Below the pieces are notes generated by a model, which saw nothing but the letters and a program-made list of their open reading frames with translations, was not told the origin of the DNA and did not search any database. 64,000 bases of DNA from Tritrichomonas foetus (Eukaryota; Parabasalia; Tritrichomonadida; Tritrichomonadidae), in the NCBI GenBank assembly GCA_001839685.1, contig MLAK01000654.1, forward strand, positions 18,735-82,734, given 5' to 3'. How positions within the stretch are numbered: the first letter of the stretch is position 1; each line of letters starts with the position of its first letter. Positions 42,286 to 51,318 of the stretch are shown in pieces. The position numbers were made by a program, and so were the translations under genes.

Positions 42286-43680
42286 ATGGGCGATTCAAAA
42301 GTCGCCTATGAGAAGGTATTCTCGATGTATCGCGATCTTATTTCAGTCGATGTTGGCAATTATTTAAATGGAGAAACAACACTTACTTTTCCGGTGATCC
42401 CACAAAAATTTGTGGAATATCTTTGTAACGACGTCCAACAAATATTTCACAGCGAAAGTGTCTTACTCGAACTCCCACACAATTTCATAATTATCGGGGA
42501 CCTGCACGGCCACATTCTCGACTTATTTCGAATACTTAAAATATATGGATTTCCGCCATCCCAAAACTATCTTTTTCTTGGCGACATTGTTGACCGGGGC
42601 GAGTTTTCAACAGAGACCATCATTTTAATTTTTTTACTGAAAGTTCTATTTCCAACGAACGTTTATTTGATTCGAGGGAATCATGAATTCCCAGAAATGA
42701 TGCAACATTGTGGGTTTTCTAAAGAATTAATGACAGTTTTTAAAAATTCATCAGTCGAGGGTCATTTCATGAGTGCATTTTCATTTATTCCTCTGTCGGC
42801 ATTAATTGATCGCAAAATTTTATGCGTTCATGGTGGAATTGGTCCCAGGATGCAAAATGTTTCATGCTTGAAACGAATAAATCGACCAATTTTTGCTTTC
42901 GATGGAGAACCGCTTTCTTCTGCATTATGGAGTGATCCACTTGAGAACTTTAGCGGTTTTAAAGTCAGCCAAAGGGGTTCAGGTTTCCTTTTTGGAAGAG
43001 ATGTCCTTCAAAATTTCCTTAAAAACAATAAACTTGATCTTCTTGTTCGTGCACATGAATGTGTGATGAAGGGGTGTCTTCAAATGTTAAACAATAAATG
43101 CTTGACAGTATTTTCTGCATCATATTATTGCGGAATTTCACCAAACGCAGCAGGAATCTTTATTCTCAGAGAAGATAACTCTCGTGAAATAGTTACTTTT
43201 CCACCTCTGAATTACTTCAAGAGAGAAAATGCTCAGTATCGTGTCCAAGAGATTTCGTCAATGTTTCCAGTTATCACCAACACAAATTTGAACTCGAATA
43301 GTGAAAAGGAAAAAGAAAATTCGAATTTCAATAAAGAAAACGTGAATAAAAATCATCTTCCACAACTTGATATGCGTTCTGCTCATCAAGTTGGAGCACG
43401 TGTTCCTGCTCAAGGTGAACGAAGAAGAAGCTGTTCAGCAATTTCCGGTCCAGGAACTGGAAGGCCTCACCAAGCCATTGGACTGGGTTTTCGCTCTAGG
43501 CCACCTTCTTCTGCAACAGCGCGATCGTCGTCAATTCAACATATAAGACCTATTTCGGTGAATGCAAACAGAGGAAAAACAGATTTGCCTGGTTTGCCCT
43601 CAAAATCAACAAATCAACAAGATCAATCCAAATATAAACTTATTCCAAGACCAACAACAGGAATGAAAGTAAGACCATGA
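42286..43680 (+). CDS. PP1/PP2A-like Ser/Thr protein phosphatase with long C-terminal tail
   Basis: A 464-residue protein. The catalytic PPP domain (about residues 40-310) has the metal and phosphate motifs GDLHG (71-75), GDIVDRG (99-105), GNHE (131-134), HGG (182-184) and RAHE (255-258), plus LWSDP (214-218), so it should be an active metallophosphatase. The motif normally SAPNYC is SASYYC (287-292), and GDLHG replaces the usual GDxHG with Leu, marking a divergent subfamily near PP1. The last ~155 residues are low-complexity, rich in Ser, Arg, Pro and Asn (for example RSRPPSSATARSSSIQHIRP), a probable regulatory or localisation tail. The closest PPP class is uncertain. Confidence 0.9.
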   Translation: MGDSKVAYEKVFSMYRDLISVDVGNYLNGETTLTFPVIPQKFVEYLCNDVQQIFHSESVLLELPHNFIIIGDLHGHILDLFRILKIYGFPPSQNYLFLGDIVDRGEFSTETIILIFLLKVLFPTNVYLIRGNHEFPEMMQHCGFSKELMTVFKNSSVEGHFMSAFSFIPLSALIDRKILCVHGGIGPRMQNVSCLKRINRPIFAFDGEPLSSALWSDPLENFSGFKVSQRGSGFLFGRDVLQNFLKNNKLDLLVRAHECVMKGCLQMLNNKCLTVFSASYYCGISPNAAGIFILREDNSREIVTFPPLNYFKRENAQYRVQEISSMFPVITNTNLNSNSEKEKENSNFNKENVNKNHLPQLDMRSAHQVGARVPAQGERRRSCSAISGPGTGRPHQAIGLGFRSRPPSSATARSSSIQHIRPISVNANRGKTDLPGLPSKSTNQQDQSKYKLIPRPTTGMKVRP

Positions 43681-44231
43681 ACAAATGATTTCTTTTCATT
43701 TTAGCATTTTTTGATCATACTATAATTTTCATTCAGATCAGTGAAGTGAATATGACGTGAATAATTTCACAAGGATTCAATTACAACCAAGACAACAAAT
43801 TTGTGAGATTATCTTTGTTTGATATTTTATTATTTCCTATGATATAGATTTGTAATAATAAATTATATAATTTTTGTGAGATTATGCAAATACTTTTAGT
43901 TTTTTATTGATTTATTTATCTACCTCTCACTCCACAGAAGATTGATATTCTAACTCTTCGGAGTTGACATTGATCACCAAAATAATAATCTTTACACTTA
44001 GAATTAATGATCATAAACCGTCGTTTTCGATTTGGTTACATTAGATTTGGATAGATTTTTCGTTATCGAAAAAAAATTATTCTAAACTACTTTCAACAAT
44101 TTGTTTTACTGTTTCCAAAATTCGAAATCAAATAGTATATATTTATTTGTTATATTGTAACCAACAAAGCGCAAAAGAAGCGACTCATAATGGTTCCACA
44201 AGGATGAATAAATACTTTCCTAGAAACAAAA
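43681..44231. other. intergenic spacer
   Basis: AT-rich. No gene or RNA recognised. Confidence 0.5.
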
Positions 44232-44587
44232 ATGATACATACATCTTCAACGCGTGGTAGACCGCAAACATTCACTTCTGAGATGAAAGTTTTTTTTTTC
44301 GAAATGATGTGAGCAGTATCCAGCCTTTTCTACGTCATTCAACTTCGCAGGAAAATTTTGTTCAATCTCATTTTGAAGGTCCCATTTTAACATACAATGG
44401 CATGATTTCAGTTCCATTCATTGATTCATCAGAGCTAATCAGAGATATCACAACAACGAATGTATTTAGAAAAGATGAAGAAGAAATTATATTATTGGCA
44501 GTCTTTGAAATTGAACCAAAATGGAAAATTATTAAGAAGAGGCTACCAGGAAGATCAGCAGGTGATATCAAAAATCACTATATTTAA
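44232..44587 (+). pseudogene. Myb-like gene fragment with frameshift at a T10 run
   Basis: From the ATG at 44232 the frame reads MIHTSSTRGRPQTFTSEMKV and ends soon after a run of ten T (44290-44299). In a neighbouring frame the sequence continues to a Myb R3-like repeat: FRKDEEEIILLAVFEIEPKW, then KRLPGRSAGDIKNHYI and a stop. Only one recognisable repeat remains; the expected R2 is missing or badly eroded. The other possible start is an in-frame ATG at 44402, giving a 61-residue single-repeat protein. GRSAGDIKNHY is a normal Myb recognition helix, so the origin is clear; the state as pseudogene is inferred. Confidence 0.55.
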
Positions 44588-44897
44588 TGAAGAAGCAAAT
44601 TTACGAGAACATTTAAAATATTTTTTTTTCTGTGAGGTCTCTGAAATCATATACGAAAAATCGTGATGATTTTGAATGACGACAGAAATGACTTTAAAGT
44701 AAAAAACAATGGCATTATATTTTTTTCTGTAGAAAAAATCTCATCATATTCAAAATTATCGCGAATTGTTGAAAGGAGTTTATTTTGAAAAGCAAAATTT
44801 GAAAGATAAAGCGAATAGAAAAATGACGTAGAAGATTGTAAATACAGAAAAAGTTATTTTGTCATTTGTTAATTTGCTTTGAAATTTCCAAGCAGAA
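44588..44897. other. intergenic spacer
   Basis: Short AT-rich spacer. TCATTT at 44862-44867 (A 34 bases before the ATG 44898), preceded by GAAAAAGTTAT, may be the next promoter. Confidence 0.4.
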
Positions 44898-46346
44898 ATG
44901 AATATCCCAACAATTATACTTCCTATGACTGATGAACACATTGCTGCCACAGTAATATATTTAAGCTCTAGTATCACATCAGATTTTTTTTATAAATTTG
45001 AAGATAATGATTGTCAAATTATTGATAAATTCAAGAATTTACACCAAATTATGTCATTATCAACCAAAGATGATGATGATATTTTTAAATTCAACATCAA
45101 ATTTGACAATTCCATCTCTGAAATTAAAATTACACAAAATAGTATTTTTAGTAAAAGCCAATTATTTCCACTTTATGGACTGGATTATGAAATAGATGAA
45201 AACACAAATTTTATTTTAATCAAATTATCGGAGTATTTTCAAATTGGTTGGGAAGTTTTTCTCCATCACAGTTCATTCCTTAGAAAATTTAACACAATTG
45301 ATAAGGTGAAAAGAAATGCTTTTGTTATAGGATTCCCAAATTCACTTAATTCCAATCTTTTACACAAAGGAATTTGGTCTTTCAAATCTTCATCATTAAA
45401 TCATTTTGTTGATGGATTCACCAATTTCTGGAAATATTATTGTCAAACAAAATTCCCATCAGTATTCACAGATAAAAATGGATTAATTAAGCGACTGTAC
45501 CAAAAGCAAGACAAGGTAAAATCATTTTCTTGTCTACAAGTAATCCTTACAGAATTGAATAAACACTCCGACAACAAGATTCGGAAAATATTTAAGGCTG
45601 TTCAGCGGCATGCCAACGATGATGTGATTGAATGGGCCACTTCCGATGGAAAGCCAGAAGACACATCAAATAACACAAGTGAAAATAACTATACAAGACG
45701 TATTTTTTATCAAAATGAAATCGTGAAAAAATTATCAAAAACATCTTTACAATCAATCAGTTATCCAGAATTGACAAATATTCCGATTTATTATCGAAGC
45801 ACAAATAATAGGTGGTATATGAATAGAGGACAACTTGCTGAAATACAATATACAGATATACCGGATTGGGTACGTGACCATGCATTTTTTAACGAAATAA
45901 TGAAGGATGAAAAATATACTGTTCCATATGATTCTTATAAACTTTTTCGAAATTCTGTATATGCTTTGTTTGTTCAAATTCCTTTGTTTGATATTGATGC
46001 TCATCAAAATGTGTCTCATTACCAAGTTTATGTTGGAAAAGCTGCACATATGAAAGAAAGATGGTTTTCTCAAAAATCAAGCCATTTAAAAACCATAAAC
46101 GGGATAATAAAGAAATACACAAATCCAAATCACGAATTACTTAGTCTCGTTGATTTAGTTCTGGCATATATTTGGATAAAAAATCAAAATAATTTCGCTG
46201 ATGAAATATTTTTACTTTGCGTTACAGCTGACAATGAAGAGTATGAACAAATTGAAAGTGAACTTATAGAAAAAGGAAATTGTACAGATTGTGCTTTTGG
46301 ACTAAATGAAATATCTGGATCACAAGGTAGAAGTACAACCGAATAA
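44898..46346 (+). CDS. GIY-YIG nuclease-like protein, unknown N-terminal region
   Basis: A 482-residue protein. Residues ~350-470 have the outline of a GIY-YIG nuclease domain: SVYALFVQIP for the GIY strand, YQVYVGKAAHMKERWF for YIG plus the catalytic Arg, EEYEQIESELIEKG for the metal-binding Glu helix and AFGLNE for the terminal Asn. The first two motifs are about 20 residues apart, longer than in typical members. The ~350 residues before it are low in known features; they contain no zinc finger or membrane helix that I can see and may be a separate DNA-binding region. It ends 260 bases upstream of tRNA-Ser. GIY-YIG domains occur in repair enzymes and in homing or retroelement nucleases; which applies here is open. 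Confidence 0.5.
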   Translation: MNIPTIILPMTDEHIAATVIYLSSSITSDFFYKFEDNDCQIIDKFKNLHQIMSLSTKDDDDIFKFNIKFDNSISEIKITQNSIFSKSQLFPLYGLDYEIDENTNFILIKLSEYFQIGWEVFLHHSSFLRKFNTIDKVKRNAFVIGFPNSLNSNLLHKGIWSFKSSSLNHFVDGFTNFWKYYCQTKFPSVFTDKNGLIKRLYQKQDKVKSFSCLQVILTELNKHSDNKIRKIFKAVQRHANDDVIEWATSDGKPEDTSNNTSENNYTRRIFYQNEIVKKLSKTSLQSISYPELTNIPIYYRSTNNRWYMNRGQLAEIQYTDIPDWVRDHAFFNEIMKDEKYTVPYDSYKLFRNSVYALFVQIPLFDIDAHQNVSHYQVYVGKAAHMKERWFSQKSSHLKTINGIIKKYTNPNHELLSLVDLVLAYIWIKNQNNFADEIFLLCVTADNEEYEQIESELIEKGNCTDCAFGLNEISGSQGRSTTE

Positions 46347-46607
46347 GACTTATTCTCCCAAATGAAACAAATGAAAAGTAAAAGCAAAAATGTGTCATTT
46401 TTAGTTGTTATTCAATTTATTGACTACACCAATGATTGATTTAATAATGTTTGATGCATTTTATGATTAACATGATTTTATAACAATAGAGATAAACCAC
46501 AGATTTGAATCGCAATTTTTTTAATTCGATGGGGAGATTTAAAAATTTTCTTTCTTACCAATCTTGAAAATTGAATCACGACATTACTAATTTTGAAAGA
46601 AGACAAT
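46347..46607. other. spacer before tRNA
   Basis: AT-rich stretch between the GIY-YIG-like gene and tRNA-Ser. No gene seen. Confidence 0.4.
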
Positions 46608-46689
46608 GGCAGAATGGCCGAGTGGTTAAGGCGTGAGATTCGAAACCTCATGGGTTCATCCCGCATCGGTTCAAATCCGGTTTCTGTCG
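46608..46689 (+). tRNA. tRNA-Ser(CGA)
   Basis: An 82-base class II tRNA. The acceptor stem GGCAGAA pairs with TTCTGTC (one G-U), the D arm is GCCGAGTGGTTAAGGC, and the anticodon loop TTCGAAA gives CGA, reading UCG. The long variable arm GGG-TTCAT-CCC is typical of serine. The T arm is ATCGG-TTCAAAT-CCGGT and the discriminator is G. The anticodon stem has a mismatch at its last pair (A-C). A run of seven T at 46691-46697 is the expected pol III terminator. There is no intron. Confidence 0.95.
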
Positions 46690-46690
46690 A

Positions 46691-46697
46691 TTTTTTT
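46691..46697 (+). terminator. pol III T-run after tRNA-Ser
   Basis: Seven consecutive T two bases after the discriminator base. Confidence 0.7.
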
Positions 46698-46751
46698 CCC
46701 TTTTTTTATTTTTATGACCAAATTGCGATAGAATTTGATTTATTCTTCTTG

Positions 46752-47582
46752 ATGACTCTTCCTCTTTATGGTCTAAATTTTGCCGCAGTGAATATTTTCT
46801 ATTACATTCCTTCATTACCAGATGACCTCTTACTTACCATCATGGTTTTCGGTCCAACAGTCGGATATTTCGATCTTTTGATGAAAATGTTGAAAACACG
46901 TAAAATCGACGGCTTTTCTTTACACAGTGCTTTAATCATGCTTCTTTCAAATACACTTCGCTTTTTTTATTGGACTTTTGAGCCATTCCAAAATTATCTC
47001 CTCGGCCAATCAATCGCGGTTTTCGTTATTCAGTTTGTCCTCTCAATTTTGTCATACATATTAACAAATTCTACAAGCGAAAAAAGTATTTCAAATCTTC
47101 TCAAAAGGGAATTTTCGTATAATAATTTTCGACATTACGATTTTCAAAAAGTTTCCTTCTATTTGAATACAATTCAAAGTAGAAATGCCATTGATTTTCT
47201 TATTTCTCTTTTACTTTACTTAGGAATCATTTTCATCACCTTTTCTTTATTTTACCTTATATTTGGCCTTAATTTCGCCTTAACGGTTTTTATATATTCA
47301 TCGAATATTATTGATACTTTTGTTTCACTTCCAACATTTTTATCTGTTGTTATCAAGAAAGAATACAATACTGTATCCACAGTCCTTCTTCTGCAGCAGA
47401 TAATTGGAGATGTTTTGAAGCTCGCAATGTACTCGATCGGCAAATCTGGATTTGCCTTCGTTTTTGGCGCCATGCTTCAGACATCACTTGATGCAATGTC
47501 AACTATGACATACTTCACAAACATCAGAAAATCAGGAGGCTTTAATTTTCATTTCAAAAACTCAGAAAACCTCGATTTTTGA
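46752..47582 (+). CDS. PQ-loop repeat transporter, SLC66A2-like (paralogue 2)
   Basis: A 276-residue membrane protein paralogous to the gene at 7349. Shared landmarks are FGPTVGYFDLLMKMLKTRKI, LRFFYWTFEPFQNYLLGQSI and VLLLQQIIGDVLKLAMYSIG; a hydrophobic N-terminus (NIFYYIPSLPDDLLLTIMV) and a second PQ-like module follow the same order. The first loop Gln is replaced by Leu (FDLL). The open frame extends upstream through the tRNA to 46593, but that part is tRNA sequence, so the ATG at 46752 is the start. This leaves only 62 bases between the tRNA end and the start codon. A later ATG at 46842, preceded by TCATTA, is possible but would cut the first helix. Confidence 0.8.
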   Translation: MTLPLYGLNFAAVNIFYYIPSLPDDLLLTIMVFGPTVGYFDLLMKMLKTRKIDGFSLHSALIMLLSNTLRFFYWTFEPFQNYLLGQSIAVFVIQFVLSILSYILTNSTSEKSISNLLKREFSYNNFRHYDFQKVSFYLNTIQSRNAIDFLISLLLYLGIIFITFSLFYLIFGLNFALTVFIYSSNIIDTFVSLPTFLSVVIKKEYNTVSTVLLLQQIIGDVLKLAMYSIGKSGFAFVFGAMLQTSLDAMSTMTYFTNIRKSGGFNFHFKNSENLDF

Positions 47583-47890
47583 TTTATTTTGTATTTTTCC
47601 ATGAAAAAATAGTGTTTCTACACGTTTTTATAATCTCTATCTATTTGTAAATTAAATATCATTTTATTTCATTTTGCATCATCTTTTTTTCCACCTTTCT
47701 TCAATCGATTGAAGAAATCTAAAAAATAAAAAATAATACTTTCAGGTTATTTTGAGGAAAAGCATCTGAATAGATAAAGTGTTTCTGCAATTGAAGACGA
47801 ATCCAAATCATTAATCTTCAATAAAAATATTCAAAATAACATAAAAATGAAATAAGTCACAATCTGAATTTAAATATAAAAATAACAAAA
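47583..47890. other. 3'-3' spacer
   Basis: AT-rich. Nothing recognised. Confidence 0.5.
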
Positions 47891-48547
47891 TTATTCGCTT
47901 TTTGCAAAGACATCTCCTTCAAGCTTCCCAAACATTGGCATCTCTCGTAATACTTCTTTTTGAAACTCTTCTGGAAAAACCATTGTTTTGAAAACGTCAT
48001 TCGGCGAAAAGAATGTTGGATTTTCTGCTGCACGAATTTCTAAGGTGTGCTCATTATCATTACTCTTTGAAACTTCATTAATAGCAGTGTTGAATCCGAC
48101 TAAGATAACTGGCAAGTTTACAGCAGATTCTGGTTTGACAATTCCTCGATTTCTCTCAAGAAGCGATCTGTATGTTAAATACAATCGAATCTTATTCAAA
48201 ATTTGTTGCCTTTTTTGGCTATTTACTGATAATAGTTCTTGGTCTTGTTCGCTGACTTTTTTGCTTGCTTCGGGAATTGGCGGTGGATTGTATTTAATAG
48301 TTTTGTTTTCTTTTGTAATGATTCCTGATGCTAAAAACACATTTAAAACATCATATACTCTTCTTCGAGTGGTTTTATCTCCACTCATATCACCATATGC
48401 TTGTGATATCTCAGTGATTATCATATCTGCAACTTTAGAAAATGTTGTTGTTGGATTCATCTGCAAATATCTGAGAACCGAAGCGGATAGATTATTTAGA
48501 CAAAGCGGCTTTGAGGAGCGTGATGTTTCGTTTACTTTTCGACTCAT
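47891..48547 (-). CDS. DP-family transcription factor (E2F dimerisation partner)
   Basis: A 218-residue protein from the ATG at 48547 (the earlier codon at 48580 is TTG). The winged-helix DNA-binding domain (about residues 15-90) ends with TRRRVYDVLNVFLASGIITK and ENKTIKY, the DP form of the E2F/DP signature (RRRVYDalNVl.a..ii.Kekk.I). A dimerisation helix follows (RQQILNKIRLYLTYRSLLER) with the DP-like RNRG. The C-terminal beta-rich part (LPVILVGFNTAINEVSKSND to FSPNDVFKTM) matches the DP C-terminal domain. DP proteins pair with E2F to control S-phase genes. No E2F partner is in the window. The identification rests on two domains in the right order. Confidence 0.85.
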   Translation of the reverse strand: MSRKVNETSRSSKPLCLNNLSASVLRYLQMNPTTTFSKVADMIITEISQAYGDMSGDKTTRRRVYDVLNVFLASGIITKENKTIKYNPPPIPEASKKVSEQDQELLSVNSQKRQQILNKIRLYLTYRSLLERNRGIVKPESAVNLPVILVGFNTAINEVSKSNDNEHTLEIRAAENPTFFSPNDVFKTMVFPEEFQKEVLREMPMFGKLEGDVFAKSE

Positions 48548-49127
48548 TTTATATTGAATAATTTCTAAATCTTTTTTCAATATGGAGACGATTGATTTTC
48601 TGAGCGAATAACCAATTTAAATCTAAACGTGCATTTTATTCATTCAAATCCATTCAATTTAATTTTAAACGTGTATTATGAGATATCCACTTCAACCAGA
48701 ATGCCACTATTTGACAAATTTGATTTACAACCATTTTATTTCAATTATTTCTGATAATATGTCCAATTAAAATTAAAACTAATTTTGACTCCAAAACCAA
48801 AAATTGTAATTCCATTGAAATGAGAACTTCTTTCAATGATAGTAAATGATTACTAAATACTAAGGCATTATCCATTGAGGTAAATAAAAAATGGGAAAGA
48901 GAGAAATCAATTTGATTATGACAAATGAAATTGTGATTGAACAGATAGATCTATTCGAAAACTGAAATGCATTTATATGAAAAAAAGTATTGATGAAGAA
49001 AATATTAATTTTGGACTAACTCCGAGCTATATTTTTCATTTTATTTTTTTATAAAAAATAAGTCTTTATCGCATCCAATCATCATAATGCAATCAAATTT
49101 CTTTGATTTTTACATATCCTCATTTTT
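48548..49127. other. intergenic spacer
   Basis: AT-rich promoter region of the DP gene and 3' flank of the next gene. No feature seen. Confidence 0.5.
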
Positions 49128-50273
49128 TTAATACCTTTTACCTCTCGCGCCTCGTGTTGCTCCGCCCCTTCCACCACGGGCACCGCCTGTTCTTCCAGAA
49201 ATTCTTGGAATTGGCGCATTAGTCGACGAGCAAAACCTTTCATGTCTTGCAAATTGTTCTTCACCGAATTTTCTTCCGCAATAGGGACATTGAACTCTAT
49301 CATCTGGGACTTCCTGCATTTTTGGCATTTCTGGTGGCGGTCCAACAGCCTTTCCTGCCTGTCTTGCTTCTTCATAAGCTGTGAATTTTCTTGCAGCTCT
49401 TAAAGCGGCAACCAAATTTTCGTGTTCGACTTTGTATTTCGGTTTTCCATTAATATATTCTTTAGCTGGTTTTTGCGGCTGCTTTGAAGCTACTCTTTGG
49501 TAGGAGGCTGCTTCTGTTCCACTGAGTCTTTGCTTCTTTGCATCGAATTTCCTCCTTTTCTTTGATGCTGTGGCACAAATAGACTCATGCTTATCAATTC
49601 TGTCACTTGCAAATCTTCTTCCGCAATATCTACATTCGACGCGATCCCCGTTGTCTGTTTCTTCCGGGATATTCATTGGGGGACCAGCCGTAAATCTGTT
49701 CGGCTTTCTGGAAACAGCCGCCTTTGGCTTCGATGCAGCAGCAGGGGCCGGCTTCGCTCCAGAAGACACGCCCGAGCCCCTTCCTGGCGCTCCAGCGGGT
49801 GCCCGCGTGGCAGAGGCACCACCTCTAGCTGTTCTTTTTGCTGCTGCTGTTGTTGATGCTGCTGCTGCTGTTGCTGTTGCTTTAGTTGCTGGTGGAGCAC
49901 CTGCGGGACGAATGCTTCTTTTTGGCTGTGGCGCTGGCGGCTCGTCATCATCAAAAGCATTGCGTCCCAGTTGTGGCCTTGAAACGCCACCACCGCGCCT
50001 TGCTGCAGGTGCTGGCTTGGATGCAGCAGCGCCGCCTCTTCTGCCGCTTCCGCGCTGGCGACTTGATCCCGGCGGCGGAAGCGTTCTTATCCAGTTTAGC
50101 AGCGTGACTCTTTGGCCAACCAGAAGGCCCATCTGCCTTAATTTCGCATCATCTAAGCCATAAAGGTCCATTCCTGTAATTCCTCGATCAACAAACTTTT
50201 TGGAACATGCACCAAGGCCAATAGTTTTGAGTTCTGTGGCAACATCAACTGGTTCCCAGTCAGCTGGATCCAT
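49128..50273 (-). CDS. SAM-domain and double C2HC zinc-finger protein (ZC2HC1-like)
   Basis: A 381-residue protein. A SAM domain lies at residues ~5-65 (WEPVDVATELKTIGLGACSK, then LRQMGLLVGQRVTLLNWIRT). A ~140-residue Ala/Pro/Arg/Gly-rich linker follows. Two C2HC_2 zinc fingers come next: VECRYCGRRFASDRIDKHES (C214, C217, H229, C233) and VQCPYCGRKFGEEQFARHER (C329, C332, H344, C348), as in the ZC2HC1 family, and an RGG-type basic tail (GGRGGATRGARGKRY). ZC2HC1 proteins are often found in ciliated or flagellated organisms; SAM adds a self-association or binding module. The linker makes this the most GC-rich stretch of the window. The function is not established. Confidence 0.82.
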   Translation of the reverse strand: MDPADWEPVDVATELKTIGLGACSKKFVDRGITGMDLYGLDDAKLRQMGLLVGQRVTLLNWIRTLPPPGSSRQRGSGRRGGAAASKPAPAARRGGGVSRPQLGRNAFDDDEPPAPQPKRSIRPAGAPPATKATATAAAASTTAAAKRTARGGASATRAPAGAPGRGSGVSSGAKPAPAAASKPKAAVSRKPNRFTAGPPMNIPEETDNGDRVECRYCGRRFASDRIDKHESICATASKKRRKFDAKKQRLSGTEAASYQRVASKQPQKPAKEYINGKPKYKVEHENLVAALRAARKFTAYEEARQAGKAVGPPPEMPKMQEVPDDRVQCPYCGRKFGEEQFARHERFCSSTNAPIPRISGRTGGARGGRGGATRGARGKRY

Positions 50274-50431
50274 TTTTTTGGAATATTAATAATTTTAAGA
50301 AACTTCATTTAACTTTCCCACTTTTTCTTAATTTTATTCTTTTATTTGTGAAGGAGTTTGAATGAAATAAAATGAAAACTCGTTTAAATTCAAAAGTGCA
50401 CGTTTAAAAATTGTCGTATTAGCGAAAATAT

Positions 50432-50474
50432 GAACACTTTTGGTTAATTTGACTTTTCATTTGACCTTAAATGT
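50432..50474 (-). promoter_or_regulatory. 43-base block shared with 61613-61655 (copy upstream of SAM/ZC2HC gene)
   Basis: Includes TTGACTTTTCATTTGACCTT and the following AAATGT (forward strand), 26 bases identical to 61628-61653; the 17 bases before it align without gaps with five mismatches. It lies about 160-200 bases upstream of the reverse-strand ATG at 50273. Confidence 0.5.
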
Positions 50475-51120
50475 TCACTGTAACACTAGTTTGAATAATT
50501 TGAAAAAATATCATCTCTTCTCAGAGAATACAATATCTAAATCTTTTTCTTCACAATTAGATGTTAAGAAAATTCAAAGTATCAATTCTATCTGATTATG
50601 GATTTAGAAATCATTTCATTTCTCAAGTTAGTTGAAGTCTTGTTTCCTGTGAGTATCTCAAAGAGAAGGTCAAATAAAGGTCAAAAGTGTAAAGGTGATG
50701 TGAACTTTGTTGGTTCTTTGAGTCACATTTTACCATTGAGAGAAGTGCGACATGTAAACACGGCTCTAGTTCACTGTGATCTCTCCACCATACCGGCAAA
50801 GCCACATCACACTTACCAATTTTTATGACAAAAAGCATATCTCATTGGAAAAAAATTCCTGTCATTATTCTGATATTTACGATGAAACTATTATACATTT
50901 TCTTAATGTTCATATACAAATGAAAAGAGTTATCTTTTCTTCAAATTTGTCAAAATTGTATAAGTTTTCTTTTGATCTTTTGGTTTGTTGTGATGGGCCG
51001 AATAGTATCAAATCATTTATGCAACATTTAATATTGAAACATCTATACATTTAGTATCAAACTTTATTTTGAGCAAAAAAATGATTTGCTTAAAATAAAA
51101 ATTAAGCCTTTTTTTTATTT

Positions 51121-51268
51121 CAAACAAACAAACAAACAAACAATAAACAAACAAACAATAAACAAACAAACAAACAATAAACAAACAAACAATAAACAAA
51201 CAAACAAACAATAAACAAACAAACAATAAACAAACAAACAAACAATAAACAAACAAACAATAAACAAA
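51121..51268. repeat. CAAA/CAATAAA minisatellite
   Basis: Runs of CAAA broken regularly by CAATAAA, about 150 bases, just after the stop of the Q-rich gene. The open frames rich in Leu, Val and Cys read from it are artefacts. Confidence 0.9.
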
Positions 51269-51318
51269 AAAATACAAGAATTATATCTCTATATACCTTT
51301 ATTACAATCGAAATATCA

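Larger units (their letters stand above)
50274..51318. other. intergenic region with promoter block and CAAA minisatellite
   Basis: About 1 kb. It holds a block at 50432-50474 shared with the GTPase promoter and the CAAA/CAATAAA minisatellite at 51121-51268. A forward frame of 76 codons at 50598 has no recognisable domain. Confidence 0.5.

Noticed and set aside
46593..46751. N-terminal extension of the second PQ-loop protein
   Set aside because: These codons are the tRNA-Ser gene and its terminator.
49570..50163. 197-codon forward frame antisense to the SAM/ZC2HC gene
   Set aside because: It mirrors the GC-rich Ala/Pro/Gly linker of the real gene; no domain and no start signal.
50598..50828. 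76-codon forward frame and its reverse shadow
   Set aside because: No domain, no initiator, and composition like the surrounding spacer.
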